From Rhodococcus sp. 06-462-5 (GTDB lineage: Bacteria; Actinomycetota; Actinomycetes; Mycobacteriales; Mycobacteriaceae), in the NCBI RefSeq assembly GCF_002258315.1, contig NZ_NOYD01000018.1, positions 124,001 through 188,000 on the forward strand: a stretch of 64,000 bases of DNA. The letters are read 5' to 3'. Positions within the stretch are counted from its first letter, which is position 1, and the number at the start of each line of letters is the position of its first letter. Positions 43,797 through 52,596 of the stretch are shown in pieces. The notes beneath the pieces are model-generated. The model saw only the letters and a list, made by a program, of their open reading frames with translations, was not told the DNA's origin and made no database searches. Made by a program: the position numbers and the translations under genes.

Positions 43797-44657
43797 TCAG
43801 GCCGACAGCTCGGCGATGGACGCCAGGACGTCGAGGTGCTCGTCGACGGTGGCGAGGCCGGCATCCATGGTGCTGATCGAGACATGGCTCGCGCCGGCCT
43901 CTTTCCATGCCGAAAGTGCGCGTGCCACAGCGTCGATGTCGCCGGTATAGATGATGCGTCCCTCCATTCCGATCGACGCAGGGTCACGACCTGCACCTAC
44001 GGCAGCCTCGGCTACAACGGCTTTCGCGTCGTCGAGTTCGGGCCCCGGCTCCACCAACGGGAACCAACCGTCGGCGGTACGGCCTGCCCGCCGAAATCCC
44101 GGTGCCGATGCCGCGCCGATCCAGATCGGAATCGGTCGTTGCACGGGCAGGGGAGCGATGCCGGCCCCGGTGATGCGGTGATACGTGCCGTCGAAGCTCA
44201 CGCTCTGCTCGCACCACAATGTGCGCAGCACGGCGATCTGCTCGTCCGTTCGTGCACCTCGGTTGGTGAAGTTCTCCCCGAGTGCCTCGAATTCGATGGC
44301 GTTCCAGCCGACGCCGACGCCGAGCCGCAGCCGGCCGCCGCTGAGCAGATCGACCTCGGCTGCTTGTTTGGCCACCAGGACGGTTTGACGTTGCGGCAGG
44401 ATGATCACCCCGGTCACCAGTTCGACTCTCCGCGTCAGCGCTGCGAGGTAGCCGAACAAGACCAGTGGTTCACTGAACGTCGTGTGCACGTCGTAGGCGC
44501 GGTTCCAGCCGGTATGGACCGCGGGGTCGGCACCGACGACGTGGTCGTAGGCCACGATGTGGCGGTATCCCAGTTCTTCGACGCGCTGACCGTAGGCGCG
44601 TATCGCGCCAGGATCTCCGCCGAGCTCGGTCTGCGGAAAAACCACTCCGACACGCAT
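43797..44657 (-). CDS. LLM-class F420-dependent oxidoreductase (TIGR03619-like)
   Basis: This 286-residue luciferase-like TIM barrel starts M-R-V-G-V-V-F-P-Q-T-E and contains A-Y-D-H-V-V-G, L-P-Q-R-Q-T-V-L-V-A-K-Q-A-A-E and R-L-R-L-G-V-G-V-G-W-N, typical of actinobacterial F420-dependent enzymes. These use reduced or oxidised F420 to transfer hydride to or from alcohols, enones or sugar phosphates. ATG 44657 overlaps the stop of the next LLM gene (TGATG). The substrate is unknown. Confidence 0.85.
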   Translation of the reverse strand: MRVGVVFPQTELGGDPGAIRAYGQRVEELGYRHIVAYDHVVGADPAVHTGWNRAYDVHTTFSEPLVLFGYLAALTRRVELVTGVIILPQRQTVLVAKQAAEVDLLSGGRLRLGVGVGWNAIEFEALGENFTNRGARTDEQIAVLRTLWCEQSVSFDGTYHRITGAGIAPLPVQRPIPIWIGAASAPGFRRAGRTADGWFPLVEPGPELDDAKAVVAEAAVGAGRDPASIGMEGRIIYTGDIDAVARALSAWKEAGASHVSISTMDAGLATVDEHLDVLASIAELSA

Positions 44658-45556
44658 CACAGGTCCAAAGCCGTTGCGAGAGCACGTAAATCGGGCAGCG
44701 GGTCGTCTGCCGGCGAGTCTACGGCGACCTGTACGACGACGTGGTCTGCGCCGGCGTCGAGATGTGCGGTGACCGACGCGGCGGCGTCCTCTGCCGATCC
44801 CATCCCGACGAGCGCGCGGAGCAGCCGTTCGGATCCGCCGTCGGCCAGATCAGTGTCCTCGAAACCTTGGCGTAGCCAGGATTTTCGGTAGTTGTCCAGC
44901 CCGGAGTAGGGAAGTATGTGGCTGCGGGCGCGGCGCAGTTGGTCCGCGTCACCGCCTCCGATGGCGATCGCTTGTTCGGTGACGATCCACGCGTCGTCGC
45001 CGAGGATGGTGCGGGTGTGTCGGGTCTGTTCGGGAAGCACCAGATACGGGTGTGCGCCGTCGGCGAGCTCGCCGGAGAGTTCGATCATTTTCGGGCCCAA
45101 GGCCGCGAGAAGGCGGGTCGGCCGTGCGCCTGGCTCGAGCCCGGACGGTACCGAATTCATGCGCTCGAGGTACGTGCGCATCATCGACAGCGGCTTGCGG
45201 TACTCGCCGCCGAGCGACCCCTCGACGAACGGGGCGTGACTGACACCCAAACCGAGGACGAACCGACCCGGATACAGCGCGGTCAGTGTCCGAGCACCAC
45301 TTTCCGCTGCCGTCGGAATCCGGACGTGCACGTTCGCGATGCCGGTGCCGACCACCAGGGATTCGGTAGCACCGAGGAACGCGGCGGATTGGACCATCAC
45401 GTCCTTACCGCTGCCCTCGGGCATGAACAGCGACCCGTATCCGAGCGCCTCGATCTCGCGCACCATGTTCTGTGCGTCGGCGATCGGCCAGGGTTCGCTG
45501 TTCCACCACACACCGATCTTCGAGGGAAACGTCGTGGTTCCTGGTTTGGTCGTCAC
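44657..45556 (-). CDS. LLM-class F420-dependent oxidoreductase (TIGR03620-like)
   Basis: The 299-residue protein has I-G-V-W-W-N at the start of the barrel, G-Y-G-S-L-F-M-P-E, G-T-G-I-A-N-V and G-R-F-V-L-G-L-G-V-S-H-A, matching a second F420-dependent LLM subgroup common in mycobacteria and rhodococci. GTG 45556 has GGAGAAA upstream; GTG/ATG further up (45595) would reach the neighbouring stop. It and its LLM neighbour overlap, which suggests a two-step F420 redox route. Confidence 0.83.
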   Translation of the reverse strand: MTTKPGTTTFPSKIGVWWNSEPWPIADAQNMVREIEALGYGSLFMPEGSGKDVMVQSAAFLGATESLVVGTGIANVHVRIPTAAESGARTLTALYPGRFVLGLGVSHAPFVEGSLGGEYRKPLSMMRTYLERMNSVPSGLEPGARPTRLLAALGPKMIELSGELADGAHPYLVLPEQTRHTRTILGDDAWIVTEQAIAIGGGDADQLRRARSHILPYSGLDNYRKSWLRQGFEDTDLADGGSERLLRALVGMGSAEDAAASVTAHLDAGADHVVVQVAVDSPADDPLPDLRALATALDL

Positions 45557-45591
45557 TGTCGGGTTTCTCCGTTCGTGAAAGTGGGGCGCGC

Positions 45592-46338
45592 TCACATGAA
45601 GATCGCCCGCGTGATTCGGACGCCGAACTCCGAATCAGGACTCGTCGACGCGTCGCCGACGCGTTCGGCGATGACGGCGGCGGAGAGGTCGCGGCGCTTC
45701 GGCAACCGTTCTTTCTCGGCTGCGGCGAGTGCATCGTGCATTTCCTCGCTGGTGAGGTCTGTGCAGTAGCACGGTGCGCCTGGTTGTTGCCGCCACGACT
45801 GCGACAGCGGGCCGGCGTCGACACCGTCGAACCCGGTCTGATCGACCAACATCATTCCCAGTGCGCGTGCGTCGGCATCGTCGGCGGCGACGGGGATGGC
45901 GATACGGCCGGGAGTTCCCTTCGGTGCACCCTTGTCGGCGAACGATGCGGACCCGATGGCATTCCATGCTTTGACGATCGGTCGTCCGATTTGCTCGGTC
46001 ACCCACACACTCTCGACTTCGCCGGCCTCGATCGCGTCGATCCGCTGATCGCGCAGCGGGTAGTAGTTCGAGGTGTCGATCACGACAGCGTCGGCCGGTG
46101 CCTCGGCGAGCGCCGCCGCGAAGGCCGGCATGCGGTGAAAAGGCATCGACAAGATGACGACTTCGACATCACGAACCGCGTCGACGGCGTGAACCGCGCG
46201 GGCACCGGTGGCCACCGCTTCGGATGGAATCGTCTCCGGACCACGGGAGTTGGCGATTTTCACCTCGTGACCTGCTGCGCTCAATGTGCGACTCAACGTC
46301 TTGCCGATGTTGCCGGCGCCAACGATGCCGATCTTCAT
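45592..46338 (-). CDS. F420:NADP oxidoreductase-like protein, copy 1
   Basis: The 248-residue protein opens with the Rossmann motif M-K-I-G-I-V-G-A-G-N-I-G-K-T-L and the I-A-N-S-R-G-P-E-T turn of the Fno-like NAD(P)-binding family, followed by V-I-L-S-M-P and I-D-T-S-N-Y-Y-P. Fno passes hydride between NADPH and F420 and would recycle the cofactor for the LLM enzymes beside it. The C-terminal part is longer than in classical Fno, so another imine or keto substrate is possible. A clear paralogue heads the same operon at 49496. Confidence 0.8.
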   Translation of the reverse strand: MKIGIVGAGNIGKTLSRTLSAAGHEVKIANSRGPETIPSEAVATGARAVHAVDAVRDVEVVILSMPFHRMPAFAAALAEAPADAVVIDTSNYYPLRDQRIDAIEAGEVESVWVTEQIGRPIVKAWNAIGSASFADKGAPKGTPGRIAIPVAADDADARALGMMLVDQTGFDGVDAGPLSQSWRQQPGAPCYCTDLTSEEMHDALAAAEKERLPKRRDLSAAVIAERVGDASTSPDSEFGVRITRAIFM

Positions 46339-46459
46339 TTTTTCTCCTTCGATTGTGTTGTCAGTCGGTCGAGGGCCGGGTCTACACGACCGCCGAGCGT
46401 GCGCCGCTGGTGAACGCGGCCGTTGCCGACCGTGAGTGCATTCCCGGCCGGCGAATCGA

Positions 46460-47800
46460 TCAGTCCTCGGCTCCAGTGATGCGCGGGTCGAGCCCATATT
46501 GCTCTGGGACGCAGAGGTTCTCGCGCAGGGTGGAGCCCGCGTAGTCGGTGGGATAGATACCGCGTTCCTGGAGGATCGGTACCACTTCGTCGACAAAGTC
46601 GTCGATGCCGTCCTCGTAGATGTCGGGTGTCATCCAGAAGCCGTCGGCAGCTCCCGCCTCGAACCATTCCTGCAGGTGGTCCGCGTGAAGCTTGCCCGGA
46701 CCCACGACGGTGGGGTGAAAGTCGATGACGCCATGAGCGATGACGTCGCGCGGGGACCACCCCTGTCGCGCCACAGCAAGAGCATTGGCCGAGCGTGGGT
46801 CCCTCGGTGACGCGTGTGCGGAGGCCAGCTGCTGCGGTGTGAGTGGCTCGTCGAAACGATCCGGATGGATCTCGATCCCGAGCATCGGGCCGAGGTGTGG
46901 CAGGCGGGCGTCGATGACGTCGCCCGAATACTTCAGACGACGGTCGAGGCCCTCGCGCACGGTCGGCGCGACGGTGGTCATGATGCCAGGGATGTACTTG
47001 ACCTCGTCGGGGTCGCGGCCGGCGTCGCGTGCCGCGTTCCGAACGAGCTCTCGTTGCGCGCGGGCCTCCTCGATGGTCCACACCTCGGCGATGAAACCGC
47101 TGGCGTAGCGGCCTGCGATCGAGAGAAGGTGCGGGCTGGGTCCACCGGAGGTGAAGACGACAGGCTGGCCCTGTTCCGATGGTGGAATCCCCAGGGGGCC
47201 ACGGGAGGCGACGTACTGGCCCTGCATGTTGATGGGCTGCAGTTTGGCCGGGTCGATGAAGCGGTTCGCTGCCTGGTCTTTGATCCATGCGTCTTTCTGC
47301 CAGCTGCCCCACAGTCCCTGGACGATCTGAATTACCTCGTGTGCTCGCTGATAACGCTCGCCGCGGTCGGCGATCTGCCGTCCGTAGTTCGCGGCGACGA
47401 TAGGACTACTGGTGGTCACCGCGTTCCAACCAGCACGTCCGTGGCTGAGCACGTCCAGGGCCTTGAACTGACGTGCGGTGTTGAACGGTTCCTGAAACGT
47501 CGTCGATCCGGTCGCGACGAAGCCGATGTTCGTCGTCCCGCGGGCGACGGCGGTCAGTTCGATCAGCGGGTCCATGAGGTTGCTGATCGGGTTTTGCTCG
47601 ACGTCGCCGCGGACGGCGGGGAAGTCGGGGGTGAACAGGAACGCGAACTTGCCGCGCTCGGCGGCCCTCGCATGACGGACGGTGGCGTCGACGTCGGTGT
47701 AGATCGCCGGGTCCACGTGCGGAGCGCGCCACGCGCCGTGCAGGCCGCCGTAGCCGTCGATCATCCCCATCCCGAGGATCAGTTTCTTGTTCGCGGTCAT
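46460..47800 (-). CDS. NtaA/SnaA/DszA-type FMNH2-dependent monooxygenase
   Basis: The 446-residue LLM-superfamily enzyme has the long-chain NtaA/DszA layout: W-R-A-P opening, A-A-E-R-G-K-F, S-T-T-F-Q-E-P-F-N-T-A-R-Q-F, S-x-G-R-A-G-W-N-A-V-T and Q-A-G-x-type Q-G-Q-P-V-V-F-T-S-G-G-P-S. Such enzymes oxidise EDTA/NTA, dibenzothiophene sulfone, pristinamycin or similar using reduced FMN supplied by a separate reductase. No flavin reductase is recognised nearby. Its start overlaps the MFS stop by 4 bp. Confidence 0.87.
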   Translation of the reverse strand: MTANKKLILGMGMIDGYGGLHGAWRAPHVDPAIYTDVDATVRHARAAERGKFAFLFTPDFPAVRGDVEQNPISNLMDPLIELTAVARGTTNIGFVATGSTTFQEPFNTARQFKALDVLSHGRAGWNAVTTSSPIVAANYGRQIADRGERYQRAHEVIQIVQGLWGSWQKDAWIKDQAANRFIDPAKLQPINMQGQYVASRGPLGIPPSEQGQPVVFTSGGPSPHLLSIAGRYASGFIAEVWTIEEARAQRELVRNAARDAGRDPDEVKYIPGIMTTVAPTVREGLDRRLKYSGDVIDARLPHLGPMLGIEIHPDRFDEPLTPQQLASAHASPRDPRSANALAVARQGWSPRDVIAHGVIDFHPTVVGPGKLHADHLQEWFEAGAADGFWMTPDIYEDGIDDFVDEVVPILQERGIYPTDYAGSTLRENLCVPEQYGLDPRITGAED

Positions 47801-49410
47801 CGTGTTGCTGCCTCGCAGACTGCAGTGTCGGTGGGTGACGAGCCGTCGGCTGTGTCGATGTCGGCCGGGGTGGCACACGTCGATGCGACGGGGACCGTCT
47901 CGTCGGCGGTTGCGTCACCGGTGTCCGTGTCCTCGGTGGTCGAACTGGGCGTCTTTCGGATGAAGAACGCGCCCACCAACACGACCAGACCCAGCCACCA
48001 CGCGGCCATGACGGCGGTGTGTCCGGCGGACTCGGCTTGGTCGGTACTGAGCACACCGGCATTCTGTGCACCGGACCCAATGGTGTACGCCGAGACGAAG
48101 ATTGCCCCGAAGGCGGCACCGGCGAGTTGTTGGACGGTGGCGAACGCCGCCGAGCCGTGCGGGAAGAGCTCGGTCGAAAGCGCCCCCATCGCACTGGTGG
48201 TGAGCGGCGCCCACATCGCGGCCTGGGTACTGGTGAACACCAGCCACGCAAATACCAACGACATCACGCTCGTGCTCTCGTCGACCTGGCTGAGGAACCA
48301 CAGTGCGCCCAACCAGGCGATCGCGGCCGGGATCACCAGCGGGCGCGCTCCGACGCGGTCGTACATCCTTCCGCTCAGGAAAGCCATGATCGGGATCGCT
48401 ACCCCACCCGGGATCAGGAAAAGGCCGAGTTGCAGGGTACCCAGGCCGGTGACGGTGGTCAGTATCAGCGGGAGCACGATGAGTAGGCCGATCCCGTTGC
48501 CTGCGACGAAGACCATCAACAGCAGCGAGATGGTGAACGACTTGCGGAGGAAAATCCGCATGTCCAGGAACGCGCTGTCGCGTTTCTGCAGTGGGATTTG
48601 CCGTATGACGAACGCCGTGACGCCGACCAGCCCCACGGCGATCGGTAGGTACGGCGAAATCGGGGCGTGTCCGCCGGAGGCTTCGCCGAGCAGGGACAGT
48701 CCGTAGACGAGGCCACCGAATCCGACGGCGGACAGTGCGAGCGACCATGGGTCCAGGGTCACCGGCTCCGGGGTGGTGATGTTACGTAGCTTCCATGCGC
48801 CCAGGGCCAGTGCAACGATCGCGATCGGCAGCATCAGGATGAACAGCCAGCGCCAGGTCAAAACTGAGAGAACGAAACCGGCCAGCGCCGGCCCGAGCGC
48901 GGGTGCCACGGCGGGGACGGCGGTGGTGAGCGCCATCATTCTGCCGCGCCGACCGACGGGGACCAGGCGCATCGTGGTGGTCATCAATAGTGGCAGGAAG
49001 ACGGCGGTGCCGGATGCTTGAACGATTCGGCCTGCCACCAGGACGCCGAACGTCGGAGCGATCGCGGCGAGCGTCGTTCCGACGATGAACAGCGACAACG
49101 CGACCAGGAAAATCGTCCGTAGGTGGAATCGCCGCATCACGAAACTACTGGCTGGAATCAGCACGGCCATGGTGAGCAGGAAGCCGGTGGTGACCCACTG
49201 CCCCGTGCCCGGGGTGACCCCGAAGTCTTCGATCAGCGTGGGCAGGGCGACGCCGAGGAGCATTTCGTTGAGGAAGACGATGAACGTCGACGCCATCAGG
49301 ACGCCGATGACGAGGGCAACGCCAGGTGGGAGCCGGTCTGCGGGGTGGTTCGTCGATGTCGCAGCTGTGACGTTCGGTGCGGGAGGGGTGTCCATAAGCG
49401 TGCTCGTCAT
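47797..49410 (-). CDS. DHA2-family (EmrB/QacA-type) MFS drug exporter
   Basis: The 537-residue transporter has about 14 membrane helices. Landmarks include F-L-N-E-M-L-L-G-V-A-L-P-T-L near helix 1, Q-W-V-T-T-G-F-L-L-T, R-I-V-Q-A-S-G-T-A and the motif-C-like G-P-A-L-A-G-F-V-L. The C-terminal tail of about 50 residues is acidic and Thr/Asp-rich. It probably exports the substrate or product of the monooxygenase encoded next to it, and suggests self-protection under MerR control. Confidence 0.88.
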   Translation of the reverse strand: MTSTLMDTPPAPNVTAATSTNHPADRLPPGVALVIGVLMASTFIVFLNEMLLGVALPTLIEDFGVTPGTGQWVTTGFLLTMAVLIPASSFVMRRFHLRTIFLVALSLFIVGTTLAAIAPTFGVLVAGRIVQASGTAVFLPLLMTTTMRLVPVGRRGRMMALTTAVPAVAPALGPALAGFVLSVLTWRWLFILMLPIAIVALALGAWKLRNITTPEPVTLDPWSLALSAVGFGGLVYGLSLLGEASGGHAPISPYLPIAVGLVGVTAFVIRQIPLQKRDSAFLDMRIFLRKSFTISLLLMVFVAGNGIGLLIVLPLILTTVTGLGTLQLGLFLIPGGVAIPIMAFLSGRMYDRVGARPLVIPAAIAWLGALWFLSQVDESTSVMSLVFAWLVFTSTQAAMWAPLTTSAMGALSTELFPHGSAAFATVQQLAGAAFGAIFVSAYTIGSGAQNAGVLSTDQAESAGHTAVMAAWWLGLVVLVGAFFIRKTPSSTTEDTDTGDATADETVPVASTCATPADIDTADGSSPTDTAVCEAATR

Positions 49411-49495
49411 TTCTCGAGGTGAGGAAACGGGTCCGTCGCCGACGGTGCGTCGGACGGAGCGGACTGCGTCGATAAGTTAGTAAAGAGTGGGGGTG

Positions 49496-50239
49496 TCAGC
49501 TGTAGCAGGCGCGGTTGATGGCGACGAGGAATTTCCCGTCGATGGTGCCGCCTTCGTCGATGTATTCGCCGATGCTTCTCATCACGAGGTCGCGGCGCTG
49601 CGGGACGCGAGCCTTCTCGGCTGCGGCGAGCCAGCGGGGCATGGCCAACTTCGTGCGATCCGTGCAGTAGACGGGGGCTCCTGGCTGCTGACGCCAGGAG
49701 TCTGCGAGGACTCCGGCATCGACAGCGTCGAAACCGGTTTCCTCGACGAGCGACATCGCCAGCGCTCGATGGGTGCCTGAGTCCGCGGCGACTGGGATGG
49801 CCACACGGTTCGGGTCGCCGGCCTCGGTGGCCTTGTTGTCGAAGGACTGCGAGGTGATCGCGTTCCACACTTTCGCCACCGGACGACCGAAAAGCTGGGA
49901 GAGCCATACGCTTTCGACTTGTCCGTCGTCGAAGGCGGGCATTGCGCCGTCCCGCATGGGGTAGTAGTTGGACGTGTCGATAACCACAGCATCTTCAGGC
50001 GCCGTCCTCACGAAGGCGGCGATATCGGCGTTGCGGTTCATCGGCACCGACACGATGAGCACCTCGACATCTCGCACGGCCTCGGCGGCGGTCACGGCGC
50101 GCGCCCCGGTAGTCAGAGCCGCAGCCGAGATCGTCTCGGGGCCGCGCGAATTCGCGATGGCTACCTCGTGTCCCCGGCGGGCGAGCCGCCGGGCGATGGT
50201 CGAGCCGATCGAGCCCGCTCCGATGATGCCGATCTTCAT
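49496..50239 (-). CDS. F420:NADP oxidoreductase-like protein, copy 2
   Basis: The 247-residue paralogue of the gene at 45592 shares M-K-I-G-I-x-G-A-G-x-I-G, I-A-N-S-R-G-P-E-T-I, V-I-D-T-S-N-Y-Y-P, V-A-K-V-W-N-A-I and S-W-R-Q-Q-P-G-A-P. AGGAGG stands 10 bp ahead of ATG 50239. It is the first gene of the minus-strand operon behind the MerR-type promoter. Two related cofactor-handling genes in one operon point to different substrates or to a heteromer. Confidence 0.8.
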   Translation of the reverse strand: MKIGIIGAGSIGSTIARRLARRGHEVAIANSRGPETISAAALTTGARAVTAAEAVRDVEVLIVSVPMNRNADIAAFVRTAPEDAVVIDTSNYYPMRDGAMPAFDDGQVESVWLSQLFGRPVAKVWNAITSQSFDNKATEAGDPNRVAIPVAADSGTHRALAMSLVEETGFDAVDAGVLADSWRQQPGAPVYCTDRTKLAMPRWLAAAEKARVPQRRDLVMRSIGEYIDEGGTIDGKFLVAINRACYS

Positions 50240-50269
50240 GAAGTCCTCCTGGTGCCTCCGGTTTCCTCT

Positions 50270-50301
50270 ATCATCAACCTTGCCATTAGTGTGAAGGTCA
50301 A
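50270..50301 (-). promoter_or_regulatory. MerR-type promoter with over-long spacer and ACCTT-N12-AAGGT dyad
   Basis: On the minus strand TTGACC (50296-50301) and GATGAT (50270-50275) are 20 bp apart, too far for unaided polymerase. The spacer holds the inverted repeat ACCTT (50277-50281) / AAGGT (50294-50298). MerR regulators bind such dyads and twist the DNA to align -35 and -10. The divergent MerR gene begins 21 bp beyond. Confidence 0.75.
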
Positions 50302-50321
50302 ATCGTGTGAGGGGAGTCACT

Positions 50322-50738
50322 GTGCGGATCGGTGAATTGGCGGAAAAGACCGGGGTCGCGGCGCGGATGCTCCGTTACTACGAGGAGCAGGGTCTCATCA
50401 GCCCACGCCGTCTCGACAACGGGTACCGGGTGTACGACGACTACCTGATCGACCGGGTCAAGAAGATCCGTGGTCTGGTCGATACCGGGATCCCTACACG
50501 GATCGTGGCCAACATCTTGCCGTGCCTCGGTAAGCCGCAAGAGCTCGTGGTGGAAAACGCCGACCCCGCGCTGTATGCGTTACTGGTCGACGAGCGTGAC
50601 CGGATGAACGACAAGATCGACTTTCTTACTCATAACCGCGACTCCATCACCAGTTACCTCGACGCGATGGCGCGGGCTGCGCCTCAGATCCTGTCGACGG
50701 CACGGGACGGGCAACGGTCGACTGAGCAGGCATCCTGA
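50322..50738 (+). CDS. MerR-family transcriptional regulator
   Basis: The 138-residue protein begins with the MerR wHTH R-I-G-E-L-A-E-K-T-G-V-A-A-R-M-L-R-Y-Y-E with wing G-Y-R-V-Y-D, then a coiled dimerisation helix. There is no C-terminal Cys cluster for metal or Fe-S binding, so a hydrophobic drug-like ligand is more likely. GTG 50322 follows GAGGGGAG; upstream GTG 50307 has no site. It probably activates the divergent seven-gene operon through the dyad at 50270-50301. Confidence 0.87.
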   Translation: MRIGELAEKTGVAARMLRYYEEQGLISPRRLDNGYRVYDDYLIDRVKKIRGLVDTGIPTRIVANILPCLGKPQELVVENADPALYALLVDERDRMNDKIDFLTHNRDSITSYLDAMARAAPQILSTARDGQRSTEQAS

Positions 50739-51031
50739 CGGATGACGCCGTGACTTCACCGAGGGCACCTAGTCGGGTCGATGCTGTGCGGACCCGCACA
50801 CTTACGGAGATGACGGTGTCGTCGGGGTCGGTAGTTTTCACTCGGACTTCGCGGCCGGTGGAGTCGACGATTGGCGACGGTCCTGTTCTCTCCTACAGAT
50901 AGTTTTCGCCGCATGCCATCAGTGCGATTTACGATCGTCAACAAGCCCTCGCTCGTCGTTGGCGGGTCTATCCATACCGCGGAGATCGAACCCAAGTGTC
51001 GCTACATCGTACCGAACGTCTGCGACAGGGC

Positions 51032-51790
51032 TCAGCGGATGGAGGATCCGATGCCGAGTCCGCCGTCGACGTCGAGGACGATGCCGCTGACGTAGCCGGC
51101 AGCGGGGGAGCAGAGGTAGGCGGCGGCTTCGGCGATGTCCTCGGGGTTTCCTGTCTTGCGTTGGGGCACTTTGGAGATGAGCTTGTCGCGTGCGGGGGCA
51201 TTCATCGATGCGAGCATCGGTGTTTCGATCAGGCCGGGTGCGATGGCGTTGGCGGTGATTCCGTGCCGGGCGGTTTCGAGTGCGATGGTGCGGGTGAGTC
51301 CGACGATGCCGGCCTTGGCGGCGACGTAGTTGGCTTGTCCGTAGTTGCCGCGCCAGCTCATCGACGAGAAGGAGACGATGCGCCCGTATTGGCGAGAGCG
51401 CATGTGTGGCAACACTGCTCGGGTGCAGTAGAACGAACCGGTCAACGATGCATTGAGGACGGTGTGCCAGTCGACATCGTCGATGTCGTCGATCTTGTTG
51501 TCGCGGATGATGCCTGCGTTGTTGACGAGTACGTCGATCCGCTCCTGCTCTCCCGCTACGATATTCACCCATTCGTTCACGCTGGCGGAGTCGGTGACGT
51601 CGACTCGCCGGGCGGTGCAGACGGTGCCGTACTGCCTCTGGATGGACTCTGCCAGCGTAGTGGCCGCATCGATGTTGACGTCACCGATGGCAACGGTTGC
51701 GCCTTCGGCAGCGAAGCGGGTGGCCATAGCGGCACCGAGGCCCTGAGCTCCGCCGGTGACGAGCACGACCTGGTCGTTGTATCGGTTCAT
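51032..51790 (-). CDS. short-chain dehydrogenase/reductase (FabG-like)
   Basis: The 252-residue SDR has T-G-G-A-Q-G-L-G, N-N-A-G-I, catalytic Ser in S-F-S-S-M-S, Y-V-A-A-K and C-terminal V-D-G-G-L-G. It closes a three-gene operon with enoyl-CoA hydratase and acyl-CoA ligase. The set fits a short beta-oxidation-like route: activation, hydration, then oxidation of the 3-hydroxyacyl-CoA. The start overlaps the hydratase stop by 4 bp. Confidence 0.88.
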   Translation of the reverse strand: MNRYNDQVVLVTGGAQGLGAAMATRFAAEGATVAIGDVNIDAATTLAESIQRQYGTVCTARRVDVTDSASVNEWVNIVAGEQERIDVLVNNAGIIRDNKIDDIDDVDWHTVLNASLTGSFYCTRAVLPHMRSRQYGRIVSFSSMSWRGNYGQANYVAAKAGIVGLTRTIALETARHGITANAIAPGLIETPMLASMNAPARDKLISKVPQRKTGNPEDIAEAAAYLCSPAAGYVSGIVLDVDGGLGIGSSIR

Positions 51791-52596
51791 GTGCGGCCTT
51801 TGTTCTCGAGTGTGGATGCGGATGTAGCTTTGTCGTTGAGGAATGCGCGGAGGCTGGACGGCACGTCGTTCGATTCCCAGTGGCCGTCGAAGGCTGTGAG
51901 TTCTGCTTCCAGGCCATCGGTGGCGTTCATGGTGGTGAGCTCGAACAGCAGTGTCTTCAATCGTGATTGAGCTGGGCCGCTGACCACAGCGAGTTGCTCG
52001 GCCACCGTAAGAGCTGCCGTCGCAAGGTCAGTGGGGTTGGCAATGGTGTGAATCCACCCGGCCTGCGCGAGGCGGTCGGGTGTGACCAGCTCACCGGTGA
52101 GGGAAAGCCACCGAGCCATCGCGTCGCCGACCTTGCGGGGTAGCCGCACACTCGACCCGCCTGCCGGTACGAGGTTGTTGCGAATGTGTCCGTCGCCGAT
52201 GAGCGCGTCTTCTGCTGCGACGACGACATCACATCCCAGTGCCAATTCCAGACCTCCTGCCACGGCATGACCGTGTACTGCCGCGACGATCGGGAGCGGG
52301 CTCGTCTCGAATCGGGTGATCATTGCCGAGACACGGCGGAGAAACGAAATGGGACTACCGAGTTCGTCCTGGAGAGCGAGGAAGTACTGCAGGTCGGCAC
52401 CTGCGCAAAAGCTTCGTCCGCTACCCGCCAGAAGGACACAGCGAGTTTCTTCGTCGTTTTCGGCGCCAGTCAATGCGATCTCGAGTGCGTCGACGAGAGT
52501 GTTGTCCAACGCATTTCGTCGGTGCGGTCGGTTCATCGTCAGCGTGCGCACGGGCCCGTTCTGCGTCACGAGAACGACCGGCGCATCGGTAATCAC
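51787..52596 (-). CDS. enoyl-CoA hydratase/isomerase-family protein
   Basis: The 269-residue crotonase has oxyanion-hole segments S-F-C-A-G-A-D-L and A-V-A-G-G-L-E-L-A-L-G-C-D. The Glu in L-E-L-A matches the first catalytic Glu of hydratases. The second Glu is absent: the usual P-E-x-x-x-G-x-x-P is H-I-R-N-N-L-V-P-A-G-G. The reaction may therefore differ (isomerase, hydrolase or decarboxylase). It overlaps both neighbours by 4 bp. Confidence 0.85.
   Translation of the reverse strand: MITDAPVVLVTQNGPVRTLTMNRPHRRNALDNTLVDALEIALTGAENDEETRCVLLAGSGRSFCAGADLQYFLALQDELGSPISFLRRVSAMITRFETSPLPIVAAVHGHAVAGGLELALGCDVVVAAEDALIGDGHIRNNLVPAGGSSVRLPRKVGDAMARWLSLTGELVTPDRLAQAGWIHTIANPTDLATAALTVAEQLAVVSGPAQSRLKTLLFELTTMNATDGLEAELTAFDGHWESNDVPSSLRAFLNDKATSASTLENKGRT

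Noticed and set aside
46814..48706. 630-codon rightward open frame
   Set aside because: It lies antisense to the monooxygenase and MFS genes, which have clear motifs, starts and a 4-bp overlap. Long antisense frames are common in very high-GC DNA, and this one has no recognisable domain.
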